Positions 1 through 17,033 of a DNA stretch of 64,000 nucleotides are shown piece by piece (within the stretch, counting starts at the first letter, position 1; each line of letters begins with the position of its first letter). Source of the DNA: Zygnema circumcarinatum (taxonomy: Eukaryota > Streptophyta > Zygnematophyceae > Zygnematales > Zygnemataceae); the NCBI GenBank assembly GCA_037447605.1, contig CM074814.1, positions 823,854-887,853 on the forward strand, given 5' to 3'. The position numbers were made by a program, and so were the translations under genes. The notes below the pieces were generated by a model, which was not told the origin of the DNA, did no database searches, and worked only from the letters and a program-made list of their open reading frames with translations.

Positions 1-72
1 CCCCGTCCCCCCTCCCCCCCTCCCACCTCTCTCCCTCCCTCCCTGAGTCCTTGCGGCCGCGGGAGCGTGCAG

Positions 73-6044
<5,972 letters not shown>

Positions 6045-6155
6045 AGAGAGGGCTGGGTGGGAGGAAGGGGGAGGGGGTGGCAGGGAGTGGTCAGAGGGGG
6101 TGATGGGAGGGGGTGGAAGGGGGAGGGGCATAAGAGGAAGTGAAGGGGGATGTAG

Positions 6156-6735
6156 CGTAAAACCGAACAGGTTGAGAAATTGTTAAACGAGTTTACTTAA
6201 TCTCTCAATTCTCAATCTTATTGAATAGGGTTGGACTTTGAACACTCGAGGTCGAAACTTTTTCGATTTAAGAAAGGGAAAAGTGTTAAGAAAAAAGTTC
6301 AAAGACTCGAAGTGTTCGGTCGCACGTGTAGATTCCACTTTTCGCCACGTTGGTTCCGTGCGATTAAGGGATCCGGTTACTGTAACCCGACCGCCATTTT
6401 TGCCGTAGGACTTTTCATTCGAGACGATCAATCAATCAATTGTACGGACATCCGGGTTCACTTGCTTTGCGATCAGCTAAAATCTCATTGTTGATCGGTG
6501 GACCCAAGGAAAACTCAAATTGAACACAAACGATGATTACTTGTTCAATGCTCAATTGGTTCTCCATAAAAATTGTAATGAGAAAAAGAATTAGGAATTC
6601 ATTTCTCATTTCCCAAAACGTATCGTGTTCACAAATACAGAGTTTTTTTTTCTGAGGAACTTCTTTTGAAAGATTTTTTTTTTCGAGATGCCAAAATCTG
6701 TAGTTTTCTTTTTTCTCAACCTGTTCGGTTTTACG
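6156..6735. mobile_element. Putative MITE-like element with 24 bp terminal inverted repeats
   Basis: Positions 6156-6179 (starting CGTAAAACCGAAC) are repeated as an exact inverted copy at 6712-6735, giving a 580 bp unit. The interior is AT-rich with no convincing coding frame. It lies just downstream of the FGAM synthase stop codon. I could not define a clean target-site duplication: the flanks read GTAG on the left and GCAG on the right. It is most likely a non-autonomous DNA transposon; an unrelated long hairpin is the alternative. Confidence 0.6.
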
Positions 6736-6772
6736 GCAGTGGAGAGGCTATGTATGGTCATTTGGGAATTTA

Positions 6773-6945
6773 GTGAGAGTACGGGAGAGGGAGAGAGGGG
6801 AGAGAGAGAGGGAGGGAGGAAGGGAGAGCGAGGGAGAGAGAAAGAGGGAGAGAGGAAGAGGGGGGGAGGGAAGGAGGGCGAGTGAGAGAGAGATAGAAAG
6901 AGAGAGAGGGAGGGGGAGGGAGTGGGAGGGGGGGAAAGCCATGGC
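6773..6945. repeat. GA-rich low-complexity tract
   Basis: Irregular GAGAGGGAG-type purine tract in the interval between the convergent FGAM synthase and MON1 genes. The rest of 6946-7318 shows no gene and is probably the MON1 3' region. Confidence 0.75.
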
Positions 6946-7318
6946 GACATACATGGCGCATGAGGTTTCAAATGTAGTGTTGGCCTGCAGTGGCAAGGAG
7001 GCTGCCTGCAGACACTTGGAATTATGGGTTCCCGGAATTCACGGGTTTTTTGTTCTCATGCAAAAACCATTCACATGCATCGTACAGATATTGCTACGAG
7101 GAAAAAATGACTTCACCGATAAGGGGGAAATCGTTTTGATTTTTTGCCCTCCATTTGACGTGGGCAGCAGACTCATCTCGTTCTAGATTCACTGTTTCCA
7201 CCCCTCCCTCTACTCAACAGCCTGTGGAGAGGACAGGTGGACGAGAGAGGGAGATAGAGAGACTGCCGAGGTAGAGATCTCTGCCTTAATTGAGGGCCAA
7301 GCCTTCGCCATTTTACAA

Positions 7319-10300
7319 CTATGAAGAGAAGGTAAAGGGCATCCGTGAGAACACTTCCTCCTCAAAGCCGCGCAGCCATTCGGTCACACGGTTGCAGATA
7401 GCGATCGAAGATCTCTGCACCATGCCTTGCCATCGGCATCAGTTTCCTATTAGGGCTGCACAAAAATCAGTCAGAAAACCCTAAATAGCCCTGACAAGCA
7501 CTCGTCAAACGAGAACGATTCAATGTCCCCACCTGTTTCTGGTGGGTTCTCTTTGCCATCTTGAAAAAAACAAGAAGACACGTGCATGAGTACATTCTGC
7601 CAGTTGAGTCGAACTGCATAATGATGTGTGAATGCTGGACAGAATGAAGAGGGGGCTTTCAGACCTGAAAAAATCGACATAGGATTTATTTTCAAGAAGG
7701 ACGCACTTCGAATTTCGGTCTTACTACCTATTTCTCGGGAAAGTGCGAATTCTGAAAGGTGGAACTTCCCTAAGTTTCAAAACCCCCATATTGATCAGAA
7801 TGAATGTTCGAAAGAATGATAATCGGAAGGAGTGAGTGTCCCTCACCTTATCTGCCAACGGATCGAAGGCGGCGAAAATTTCGAAGTCATGTGTTCTCCA
7901 TGCCAAGAGCACTGCCATCCATCCACTCCTCAAATGGGGCCTATTCTTAGACGAGCTTTGTTCACAGGTCTTTCTCTGAGACTCGCCGAACATTTAGCCC
8001 AATCCTGCATTTCATTGCTGTTCATTTTTGTTTTTTAAGAATGAATGAACAAATAACAGGCCATGCATAGAGGCGGTACCAAAATGGTCGTCCCTCCGAT
8101 ATTGCATTTTCTGCCCTCCCGAGGGACCTCCCTCTCCTAACATGGAAGCACGGAGCCGTTGATAGGCACGTAATAACCTGCAGCACATAGAAGCAAAAAG
8201 GACCAAAGTTCAGAACAAAGCTTTCATGAGCTTACAAGATAACTTTGAACAGCAATGCTTCAGGGTATAGTTCAACAAAAAATCGAGCTGCTTCCTCTGG
8301 AGGATTAGATGATAGCTCCATTCACTCTTTCTTTAACAATAGTTGCCAGTTAACCAACAAATTTCATGGAATAGTTACAGACCAGTTCCCAAAAATGGTT
8401 CAGTTAGTTACGGACATCCACCCACCTTTTTTGTGACTTTTTTGTCGTCAACGGTGGAGAATATTTGGAAACCACGTATTGCTCAAGTGCGGATTTTCGA
8501 TACATGAAATGGAGAAGCCCCCCAGGGCTTCCAAACCTTCCAACCACTCCATTTCTGTATGCTGCTTCCCCACTTGCTGATCTTGCCTCATCCTCCATTT
8601 CTATCGATAGTCGGAGCCCTACATCTGTTACTTGCTCAAAGAGTCCCTCCTCCTCTCCCTCTCCCCTCTCTCCTTCCTTTGCTTCATCTTCAGACCCCAC
8701 TTCTGCTCCTGATGACAGCTGCTCCCTTACAGATAGTGATGCTGAAGGAGAAGTGCTGCTTGGGAGATCTTCCACTCGCAGGCCACCACTTAATGATGAG
8801 AGCTCCTCTGCTGAACGAATGATTTCTCTCAGAGCACCCGAATTACAAAGTGAACTTTCCACAGATGCTCTGCTTGCCCAAAGAAATGATATGGTCAGTT
8901 CAACTCCTCAATTCTGCACAGGAGAGGCCTTCAGCTTATTCACGCCGGTTTCCTTAATATAGCAACTTGATGCTCCTCTACCCTCGTTCTAAATAAGAAT
9001 GGAATAACATTTACAAATCTTTTTGACTATTTCACATGTCAATAAAGCGGATGTGGTATAAACACGGAATGAGGTGCTATGCCCTGCCATTCCCTGAAAC
9101 AATCTGAACTAGGACAGGAATGCGCAGAAACAAAAATTCGATGAGTTTCTGGATGACAAGTTCGTCGTCTAGTCGCAGGCTTAATCCCTCCAATGCTCAC
9201 AAAACACTTAGGACACATGAACCGGGTACATCATCTTTCCTGTCTTGTCCTTTGAATCTCGTTCCTTTTGAACTTAACATGCGACGAAATTAGATTACTA
9301 ATAGATAGACTTGAGTAAGAATTCCAGACCTGCACTCCTTCAGAGCATAGAAGCCGCTGGGGTCGGAAGTCAAAAGAACGAGACATGCTTGCGGCACAAG
9401 ATACTTCACATACGCGTAGAGAAAGGCAGCTGAGTTGTATCTTGGCAGGCATACGGGAGAATATGTTTCGGACATTCTGCCACATAAAAACATGGGGGAA
9501 TATCACGAGCCCGGTAACATCGCAATGCAAATTCACTCAGCATTGAGCTTGGCTTGCTTGCTGATTGGCCACAGCCATCTGAGGATAACGTACAAAGACA
9601 AGATTATCGAGAGGGCATTTCGACCTGAATATGAGGACCTGTAAAAGAATCGTTGTTTCTCTTTCGTCGGGACTTACCTGAATGACTCGGAGGAGGTGAT
9701 GAAGTTGGAGAGCAGAAATAAGTCGTCAACATGAAAAAACTGTTTTCTGGGAGCAGCAAATGCAATCACCTGCAAATAAAAAAAGAGAGAAAAGCGTCAA
9801 CCGGCGTGACAGAAAGCCTTCCCTATCACCTGCATTAAGTGAGTCAAAGGGAGGAGAAATTACCTTAGTTCCACATAACAATAGAGCGTAAAACAAGGGT
9901 GCTGAAGTAGCAGCTTCTATCAGGGCCTGCCCCGCCGCATGTCGGGCCCAAACCGGAAGGCGTAGACATGCATAGGCTTTGAGAACTGTTGCATAATCCC
10001 TGCCCATATTAACAACTCATTGTAAGAAAGCAGCAGCAGGAATACCACCCTTAGTCGCCACGAGTGAACTTGAGTCCATTCGGGTCTTAGTATCCATCAT
10101 GATTTTGACTGAAGATTAGTCGCTTGAGCTCAATGGCTGAAATTATGCGGAAATGGACTAGGACATACATTTGATGTAGTGTAGAGCAAGGATACACGAG
10201 TCATAGCAGAAACACAAAGAAAACTTTCCATATGAGCTGAATTTACATCACTTAATGATTATGTTCGAGGCAAGCTGAAAGGAAGGAATGAAATTTATCA

Positions 10301-13096
10301 TTTCAACAGAGGGCAAACAGCAACTATGAGTCACACTACATGCTTCCTATCTCCTCTGCTTGTGTGCCATCATCATACAATACCCTACTACTCAGGGGAT
10401 GCCGCTGAAGGACTGCCCAATGGAGATACATCAAAGGGCAAACCAAAGCAACTCACCAAGAGAGAGCTGAGGCAGCGAGGAGTGACGAGTCTCACCGAGA
10501 GAAGGAGCGTGTGAGCGTCACAAAAACACCTGCGGTGCCCCCCAGCAGCGGCCGCATGTCAAACTTGGGGCTGCGAGCGAGCGACCGCTCCACTGCCGAT
10601 GTCAAAATCATCATCATCTGCATGACCCGCATCACCTTTGCTCCCCATGTGACCCATGTACTGGGCTACCCCCCGGGCTCCTAAGTTTTACTCTAACACT
10701 CCTCGTCAGCTAGTAGCTCTGGGATGTATTTCAGAATCTACTAATGCAGTTAAGAAGAAGAGTTTCAAACGAAGCTAACGATGATGGGGAATGGGAGGTC
10801 AGCAAGACTGGCAAGGATCTGCACACTTCCTCGGTAGACTGAACTCTAGAAATGCCATTGAAGAGGAATAAACTCGCTAATGTTTTGCCGGCCACTTTAT
10901 TTGAGAATAAAGTTATACACTGCTTGTCCCTGCGGACTGTCAGAAACATATTCTTAAACCAGTCCCCATCCATATTGCTAGATTAAGTTATATGGGGCAC
11001 GCAGTTGACCAAACCCGTGCATTGCTTTCTATCTTGCAATATATTGTTTTCCCAATTTACCTGACCGTGGAGAAGGTCAAGTTGATCTCTTAACATGGAA
11101 GTTGGCTCTCCTGTAGCAGATATTGAAACAAGATAAAGTGGGCCCCTCACAAGGAAGAGAATCTGCATGCCCATAGCTGTAGAAATCCCATCAAAATGCA
11201 TTCAAACATCACCTTTTGGGGTCACTACAAACCTAACTCATCCATACATTACCCTTTGTGGCTATAACCCTGGGAACAGGGAGGATGGTAACAACCGCTA
11301 ATCAACATAGAGATACTCAAGTCACATTTGAAAAGGATCACTATGTCGTTTTGCTCCATTCATGAGAAAACAAACGACAATGATTTGATTTCCTTCAATG
11401 AGCCTTAACGCAGATGGACCACAAACGAGCACCACGTATGTCTTTAATGAAAACCTCAGCTCATAAAGCATCTTGACTATGTATCACAAGAATTGAAACT
11501 TTTCTGAAACGGTACGCACCTGATGCTGGCCAGCTCGAATAAAGCGGATCTTATCTCCTTCGTTCTCCACAAATGAGAGGATGGCTTGCAGTATTCCAGA
11601 AAATCCAGCAAGCTTCTGCTCGTCTCCATACCGAGAATAGATTGGCTTCCCTGCATTGCTCAATATGAAGAAGTGCTTTTTGTGCTTTCTCCATGATGGC
11701 ATTGTGTCGTCCTTTATTGATCGTAGCACCAAAACAACCATCAACTGCAAGTAGTCAGCTTAATGAACACTAAGAAATATTTAACTCGCAAGACTTCGCC
11801 AAACCTCCGTAACTTTTTGTAAATGCTTGCCGCAATGCTATACAGTGCATACTCGGCGATATGAGAAAATTGTCACTATACAGAAACAATCTCCCTCCAA
11901 AATTTTAGTTCTGGAAATGCTGACACATTTGACTGGAAAAGGCATGAATCACATTTCAGTGGTAAAGCGTACATGCTAAACGGGGAGTTAATTCAATGAG
12001 AACTAAGCGCCTCAATTGTCTTTTCGTCTTCCTCCCTCAACATTGCGACTCAAACAATTCAGTCTCTTCTCATTAAACATAAGGCCACACCATACCCAAT
12101 AGTGGGTCAGCAATCTAACGGATGCTGCTACAAAATCTCCTTCTCAAAAGTTCAACTAATGTTTAAACGACTTGAAGTAATCGTGATGTTTTCTTTAAAG
12201 GAATAAAACTCAATTTCAGGCTTTGGAGACCGGCTGTCTCATCCGACTGATTTCGTGCTAAAATCAGCGGCTCCTATTCAACCACATGGAGTGTCTGTTT
12301 CCTTGAGTCTTGAACCTTACATCAAAGGAAGGGAGAGGTTTCAACTGTCCTCCAAATACAACAAGAGTTTCAAGAAGCGTATTGCTATCCCTTCAACAAG
12401 TTCAGCATCAAAAGTTGGAGACGGACTTCCGTTGTCACTTACAATTCACTACATTTGTTCATTTTTGCGCTCGCTTGCACCTTGGAGATACATCATCACC
12501 GTATCTCTTACCTCATGCTTATACTTATTTTTGCTCGCTCGCGCTTCATCCTCCATCTGAAGCTCCATTGAACCTGTTGAACTCTCCTCTTTATCCTTTC
12601 CTTTCCTCCTCCCATTCTCGTTCATTCCATCGTTTCTTTCGCTGCTCCCAGATTCTTCCTCTCCCTCCTCCCTCTCTTCTCCTCTCTGTCCTCCTGATGT
12701 TCCTTCACTCGTGTCGTCCCTCCCAATGCTGCCTCCCTCACTTATCTGATCAGAAAAACCTTCCTTCCTTCTTCCTTCATTCACTTCACTCACACCCTCC
12801 CTCTCCCTTGTCACAGGCTCTTCACCTTCTCCTGTTGCAATGCTGCTGTTACTACCGCTCCTCCTTTCTCCTGAAGCTTGCTCTGGTTTCTCGCTTGCAC
12901 CATCTTTTTCAGGGAAATAACAGGGCTTTCCGACATGGCCATCCTCCTCAAAATCCAGATCGTCTGCAAGCGCCACAACAGGATCGAGCATGCCTGCTCT
13001 GTCGCCATAGCTGCTGTGCTCGCCGTTTTCTCGAGCTCCACGTGAGCCTCCCGTTCCTTTTTTCTCGCCCCTTCCTCCTGCTGGAGGTCCAGCCAT
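7319..13096 (-). CDS. MON1: Vacuolar fusion protein MON1 (Rab7 guanine-exchange factor subunit), 11 exons
   Basis: MON1 pairs with CCZ1 to activate Rab7 on late endosomes, driving fusion with the vacuole. Exons in transcript order: 13096-12512, 11711-11520, 11162-11061, 10617-10496, 9999-9864, 9769-9678, 9476-9330, 8869-8426, 8177-8080, 7911-7847 and 7414-7319. All phases agree and the product is 692 residues. Residues 1-195 are a low-complexity, acidic and Ser-rich leader, as in other MON1 proteins. The longin-type core starts near 196 with [20 protein letters not shown] and KLAGFSG. It continues through [69 protein letters not shown] and [13 protein letters not shown], ending [10 protein letters not shown]...PFTFSS. 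The start is the first ATG after a CT-rich leader. It is tail-to-tail with FGAM synthase. Confidence 0.95.
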
Positions 13097-14241
13097 AGTT
13101 CTCTCTCTCCTCCTCTCACCCCCTCTCTCCCTCTCTCCCTCTCTCCCTCCCCCTCTCCCTCCCTCACAATCGAGCGCAAGCAACGCTGCAGGAGAGGGCG
13201 ACACGTGGCAAATGCACAAGCGCCAGCTTTCTTGGAGAGCTCACTTTGAAATTAGTTTTCTAGCGGTTAAATGTTTTTCTTTTTAAAGAAAGGAAATTCC
13301 GAAAAGCGAGTTGAAACCGTTTCCTCGCACATGAGAATCATTCAGCGGCCGAAATATCTCGATACGGTACAAGTATTTATCGATAGACTGATTTGGAGAT
13401 CCCCGGAACATGCTATATATCGAATGTAACAGTAAACTGAACTGTGAGATGACATGGAACCGTACGATGGCTGGGTACGACAAATAGTTCCTGTGTGATT
13501 TTTGGTTTTAGGTTTTTGCCATGTGCCATGCCATGCCATGGGCATGCACCACTCCACCATGTGCTGGGCACAAGGAGCATGATGCGCTTGTACTTATGAA
13601 AACGGAGAGGGAGAGGGAGAGGGAGAGGGAGAGGGAGAGGGAGAGGGAGAGGGAGAGGAGAAGGAGAAGGAGAGAGGCATACGCTCATATGCATTATGCG
13701 AGTCGTGGACCTTGCTTTTGCTAGCACATGATGGCTCCATATGGCCACTGAAGCCCTAAGCAGGATAGTTCGTTCTTCTGCTTTTCCTTTTTTTTTTTTC
13801 TACTCTTGTTCATCAAATGCGACTGGATATGTTCCAGTTCTGCAATTAGGGTCACAATTGGAACTTGAAAAGGGAAAGCTTATATGCTCGCAAAGATTTG
13901 CATGGTCATAGAAAGAATGGAAACCGTGAACTGGGATACAGAGATGAACTCGTGTCGGAACAGAACTAGTACAAGCTGGACAGCAAGACTCAGAAGAAGA
14001 AGACGATTGGAAAAAATAAATGATCGAATTCCATTGCTCACTGAAACAGCTCTGCCAAGGGGGGCCTGTAGCCGTACCACCAACTCTTCAACCTGGATCT
14101 CACATATCCCGGGCCAAAATATGCCTGAGAAAGCTGTGAAAGATGTCAAAATTCTTCGAGTTTTGTTGGAATGAACTCCTGTACTGTCCTTAGTCTGAGC
14201 ATAAATGACTTATTGCAACAAAACCACTCGTATGCAAGCGA
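13097..14241. other. Intergenic: MON1 promoter to 3' side of the next gene
   Basis: It contains a CT-rich leader next to the MON1 ATG (13100-13165), a run of CCATG units near 13519-13545 and a hexanucleotide (GAGAGG)n microsatellite at about 13603-13676. Short open frames here have no recognisable protein. 13880-14241 is probably the 3' UTR of the gene ending at 14242. Confidence 0.6.
13197..13210. promoter_or_regulatory. G-box (ACACGTGGC) upstream of MON1
   Basis: GGCGACACGTGGCA lies about 105 bp upstream of the MON1 ATG. CACGTG cores of this kind are bound by bZIP and bHLH factors in green plants; a role here is inferred from position and from recurrence in neighbouring promoters. Confidence 0.45.
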
Positions 14242-15126
14242 TCAATTTTTGCTCTTGACCATGGCATTGATGCTTGCATGCATTTTGTCCACCCGCGCCG
14301 CTGCTGCTCTTGCCCGCTCTAACAAGGCATGGACTGAGGCCTTGTCGCTATCGGCAGAGATAGAATTCCTCCGTCCTCCATGTTCACTAGTGACCGCGGA
14401 TACACAGCTATCATCCGATTCCTCCCGTGGAGCACCTACAGGAGGTGTGCTGTCATTGTTAGCACCGAGGAAGTCTACATCCCTTCCCCTTGTTGCGTAT
14501 GGAGATGAAAAGCCATTCAAGTCTTCGAACTCTAATTCTCCTGCCGCATCGTGGAAGGGAGACTCCGGAAACAAGGAGGGAGAGCTTGGTGCTGTATTGA
14601 ATGGAGAAGCTGAGATTTCTAGACGCCTCAATTCTGAGGTTGTCGATCCAGGAGTAGACACACTGCTAGTGACTGGGCCGATGGTGGCTTTCTCAAATTC
14701 TACTGTACCACCGTCAGAATAAGTTGAACCATTCTGTTGGCTCTTAAGAAATATTTCAGCTTCTTTTTTGAGAAATAGCTCTACTTCTTCTTCAAGTGGA
14801 TAGCTTTCTTGACCGTCTCCATTCTGCAGTACACCCTCAATATCCGAAGAACCCCTCTCTATCGCTTTGATGTCTACTCCGCCATTCAAAAGCTTCATAC
14901 CAAGGTATACAGAAGCGCCTGCCACAACTAAAGCGGAAATGGGGAGTGGAACGGCTCCAAGAAGGCCGACTATTGCTGCTCCCGCTGCACCCTGAGATTT
15001 GGAGCTCTGACCGCCCTTCTTCGGGTTCCTCTTCTTCTTCTCATTCTCAACTTTCTTTCTTCTTGCATTTCCGGCAAGAGAAATGCTGCCTCCCACCACA
15101 GCAGCTGCAGCCACAGCCTTGTCCAT
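14242..15126 (-). CDS. Single-exon protein of unknown function with a hydrophobic hairpin
   Basis: I do not recognise this 294-residue protein. It begins with ATG at 15126 and ends with TAA at 14242, uninterrupted in a region where neighbours have many introns. Visible parts: an Ala/Val-rich N-terminus (4-19), a strongly basic stretch (22-43), a hydrophobic segment at about 46-80 with a Pro-Leu-Pro turn at 60-62 (two short helices or a re-entrant loop), then a long hydrophilic Ser/acidic region. It ends with a probable helix (about 262-294) containing ALLERARAAAARVDKMH. The N-terminus could be an organelle signal or a membrane anchor; the sequence alone does not decide. Codon use looks ordinary. 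Confidence 0.7.
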   Translation of the reverse strand: MDKAVAAAAVVGGSISLAGNARRKKVENEKKKRNPKKGGQSSKSQGAAGAAIVGLLGAVPLPISALVVAGASVYLGMKLLNGGVDIKAIERGSSDIEGVLQNGDGQESYPLEEEVELFLKKEAEIFLKSQQNGSTYSDGGTVEFEKATIGPVTSSVSTPGSTTSELRRLEISASPFNTAPSSPSLFPESPFHDAAGELEFEDLNGFSSPYATRGRDVDFLGANNDSTPPVGAPREESDDSCVSAVTSEHGGRRNSISADSDKASVHALLERARAAAARVDKMHASINAMVKSKN

Positions 15127-17033
15127 TGTGAAGCTGCTTTATACAATAGTAAGTACTAAGCCAACTGCAGCAAAAATGTTGCAGATTAGGAATGATAAAG
15201 CAGTATGTCGGCGGCCTGGGGAACCACTGCCAATTCAGGTAGGCTTCACTGTTCCATGTAGCAAGAAATCAAGGCTGCAGGACAAAACAGAAAAATAAAG
15301 ACAGTGAGAAACGACGATGGGAGAAATATCAACAGCTTCCCTCAATCAGCAGAGTTGTATCGAGATGCAATCCTTCTATATCACAGATGGCATGCGCTCG
15401 TCAGAGCTTGACATTTCATAATATATCCGCCGCATGACATAATCTCGGGCTCCAAAGAAATCAAGCAACAAGGAAAATCGAAGTGCGCCTGTGCGTTCAC
15501 GCGGCACATTACTCAAGCAGGTGGATTCAACTACAGAAAAAAAAAAAAAAAACCATAAAATCGATGGCCAGCAAAAAAAAAAGGCTCGGGTACTCGATTA
15601 TCAGCTTAAACAAGCCTCCCATTCCACGGAAAACCTGAACCTTTCTATCTCCATCAAAGACCTGCACAATACCTCACAACACGCAAAAAGAAGGCGTAAG
15701 CAGACACCTGGAGCTTTCTCTCACCTCCTGCAAGCAGACACAGCTCCGGTATATTCCACAAGCAAGATCCTCCCGATTCACATCCAATCAGTCTCAACCA
15801 TCCAGTAATGTGATCTTAAGAAAGCCGCTCTTCCCTGCTCTCCTCTCCTCTCCTTCTCCCTCCCTCTCTCCCTCCCTCTCTCCCTCCCTCCACCCCCCCT
15901 CCTTGGAGCATGCTCACATCAAAAAGCAGCTTGTTTCTCAAAATGCACCTGACTGCCAGTACCTCAACCGGGGACGTGGGAACTCTATTAGAGGACATTA
16001 GTAAAGCGAACTTGGACAAAGGTACTCGCATCACGGACGCCATTTGGCCTTTCTCAACTTTTGCAACAGTGTCAAACTTGAGAGGATTTCACTACGGGAA
16101 AAAAACGTGGAAATCAAAAATAATAATCAGTACACATTTGTGTTGCGGATCATGTTTATAAAGTACTGATTCTATTTTCGAGGCGTACCGGTAATTTGAA
16201 AACCCTCTACGCCGACGGTTTTGTACTTTATGCGCGGCTGGGACCAGAGCCAATGAGGGTTTGCCATGTCAACACTACTACCACGTGGCAGTTACCGATT
16301 GGTCGAGAATACAGGTCGCCGAGGCGAAAGGAACGGTTTAAGAATTTTTTGGGCGTTGGCGGACGCCAGTTTCCGTGAAACGGACGCGTGGGCGGACGTT
16401 CGTACATTACCGATACCTCCAGTTTGCCAGGAAAAACCGACTTTGCCAGGAAAAACCGAGTTTGCCAGGAAAATCCGAGTTTGCCAGGGAAAACCAAGTT
16501 TTCCAGGAAAAACCGAGTTTGTCTTGTAACCTTCTTTCAGGCGCGCGGCGGCTCTCGTCAGCGGTTTGCAGCTTTTTCAAGTGGGTTCACCGGCCGATAT
16601 TCTGCGATGTATCGAAGATATCGCCAGTTCAGTGTGCGGTAGACGGCTGACGAAGGGGACACTTTGGAGTTCACAAAACTGAGCATATTCGGCTTTGACG
16701 TTTGTGCCAGACAGACTACAAAGGGACTATTGTTCGCAACTGCTTCCAAATGCCCACAAATTGCAGCATTTTAAGGAAGCAAATTTCACATTTGGGGAAT
16801 AACTGCCTTGCTCCGCGCTGCCAGCTACAAAATACAAAAGCAAACAAAAGAGATAGTCTAATCTATTGAGCCCTCGTAACGTTTTGTGAGATGACCCCGT
16901 TTTTTAGTCAACATGCCAAAAGTAATTACAAAGAAAGCCAGTATTTGCAATTGAACATAATTACAAAAACAAAATGAGAGAGAGACCTTTCTCTCCTCTC
17001 CAGTGCTTCAAAACTTAAATCTCCGAAGCAACC
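15127..17033. other. Intergenic region
   Basis: No gene seen. It holds A-rich runs (15535-15595), a CT-rich stretch (15838-15900) and a promoter-like cluster at 16250-16310: CCAAT, CCACGTGGCAG and ATTGG. A five-copy 19 bp tandem repeat is listed separately. The right end is probably the 3' UTR of the hydrolase gene. Confidence 0.55.
16423..16517. repeat. 19 bp tandem repeat, five copies
   Basis: Consecutive units start at 16423, 16442, 16461, 16480 and 16499 with consensus TTTGCCAGGAAAAACCGAG. Copies differ by one to three bases, the last beginning TTTTCC. It is a minisatellite in the intergenic region. Confidence 0.9.

Noticed and set aside
12310-13098. 262-codon + frame antisense to MON1 exon 1
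   Set aside because: Shadow of the MON1 coding strand; Leu/Pro/Ser-rich with no family signature.
13884-14174. 96-codon + frame downstream of the unknown gene
   Set aside because: Lies in the probable 3' UTR; no family match and low coding character.
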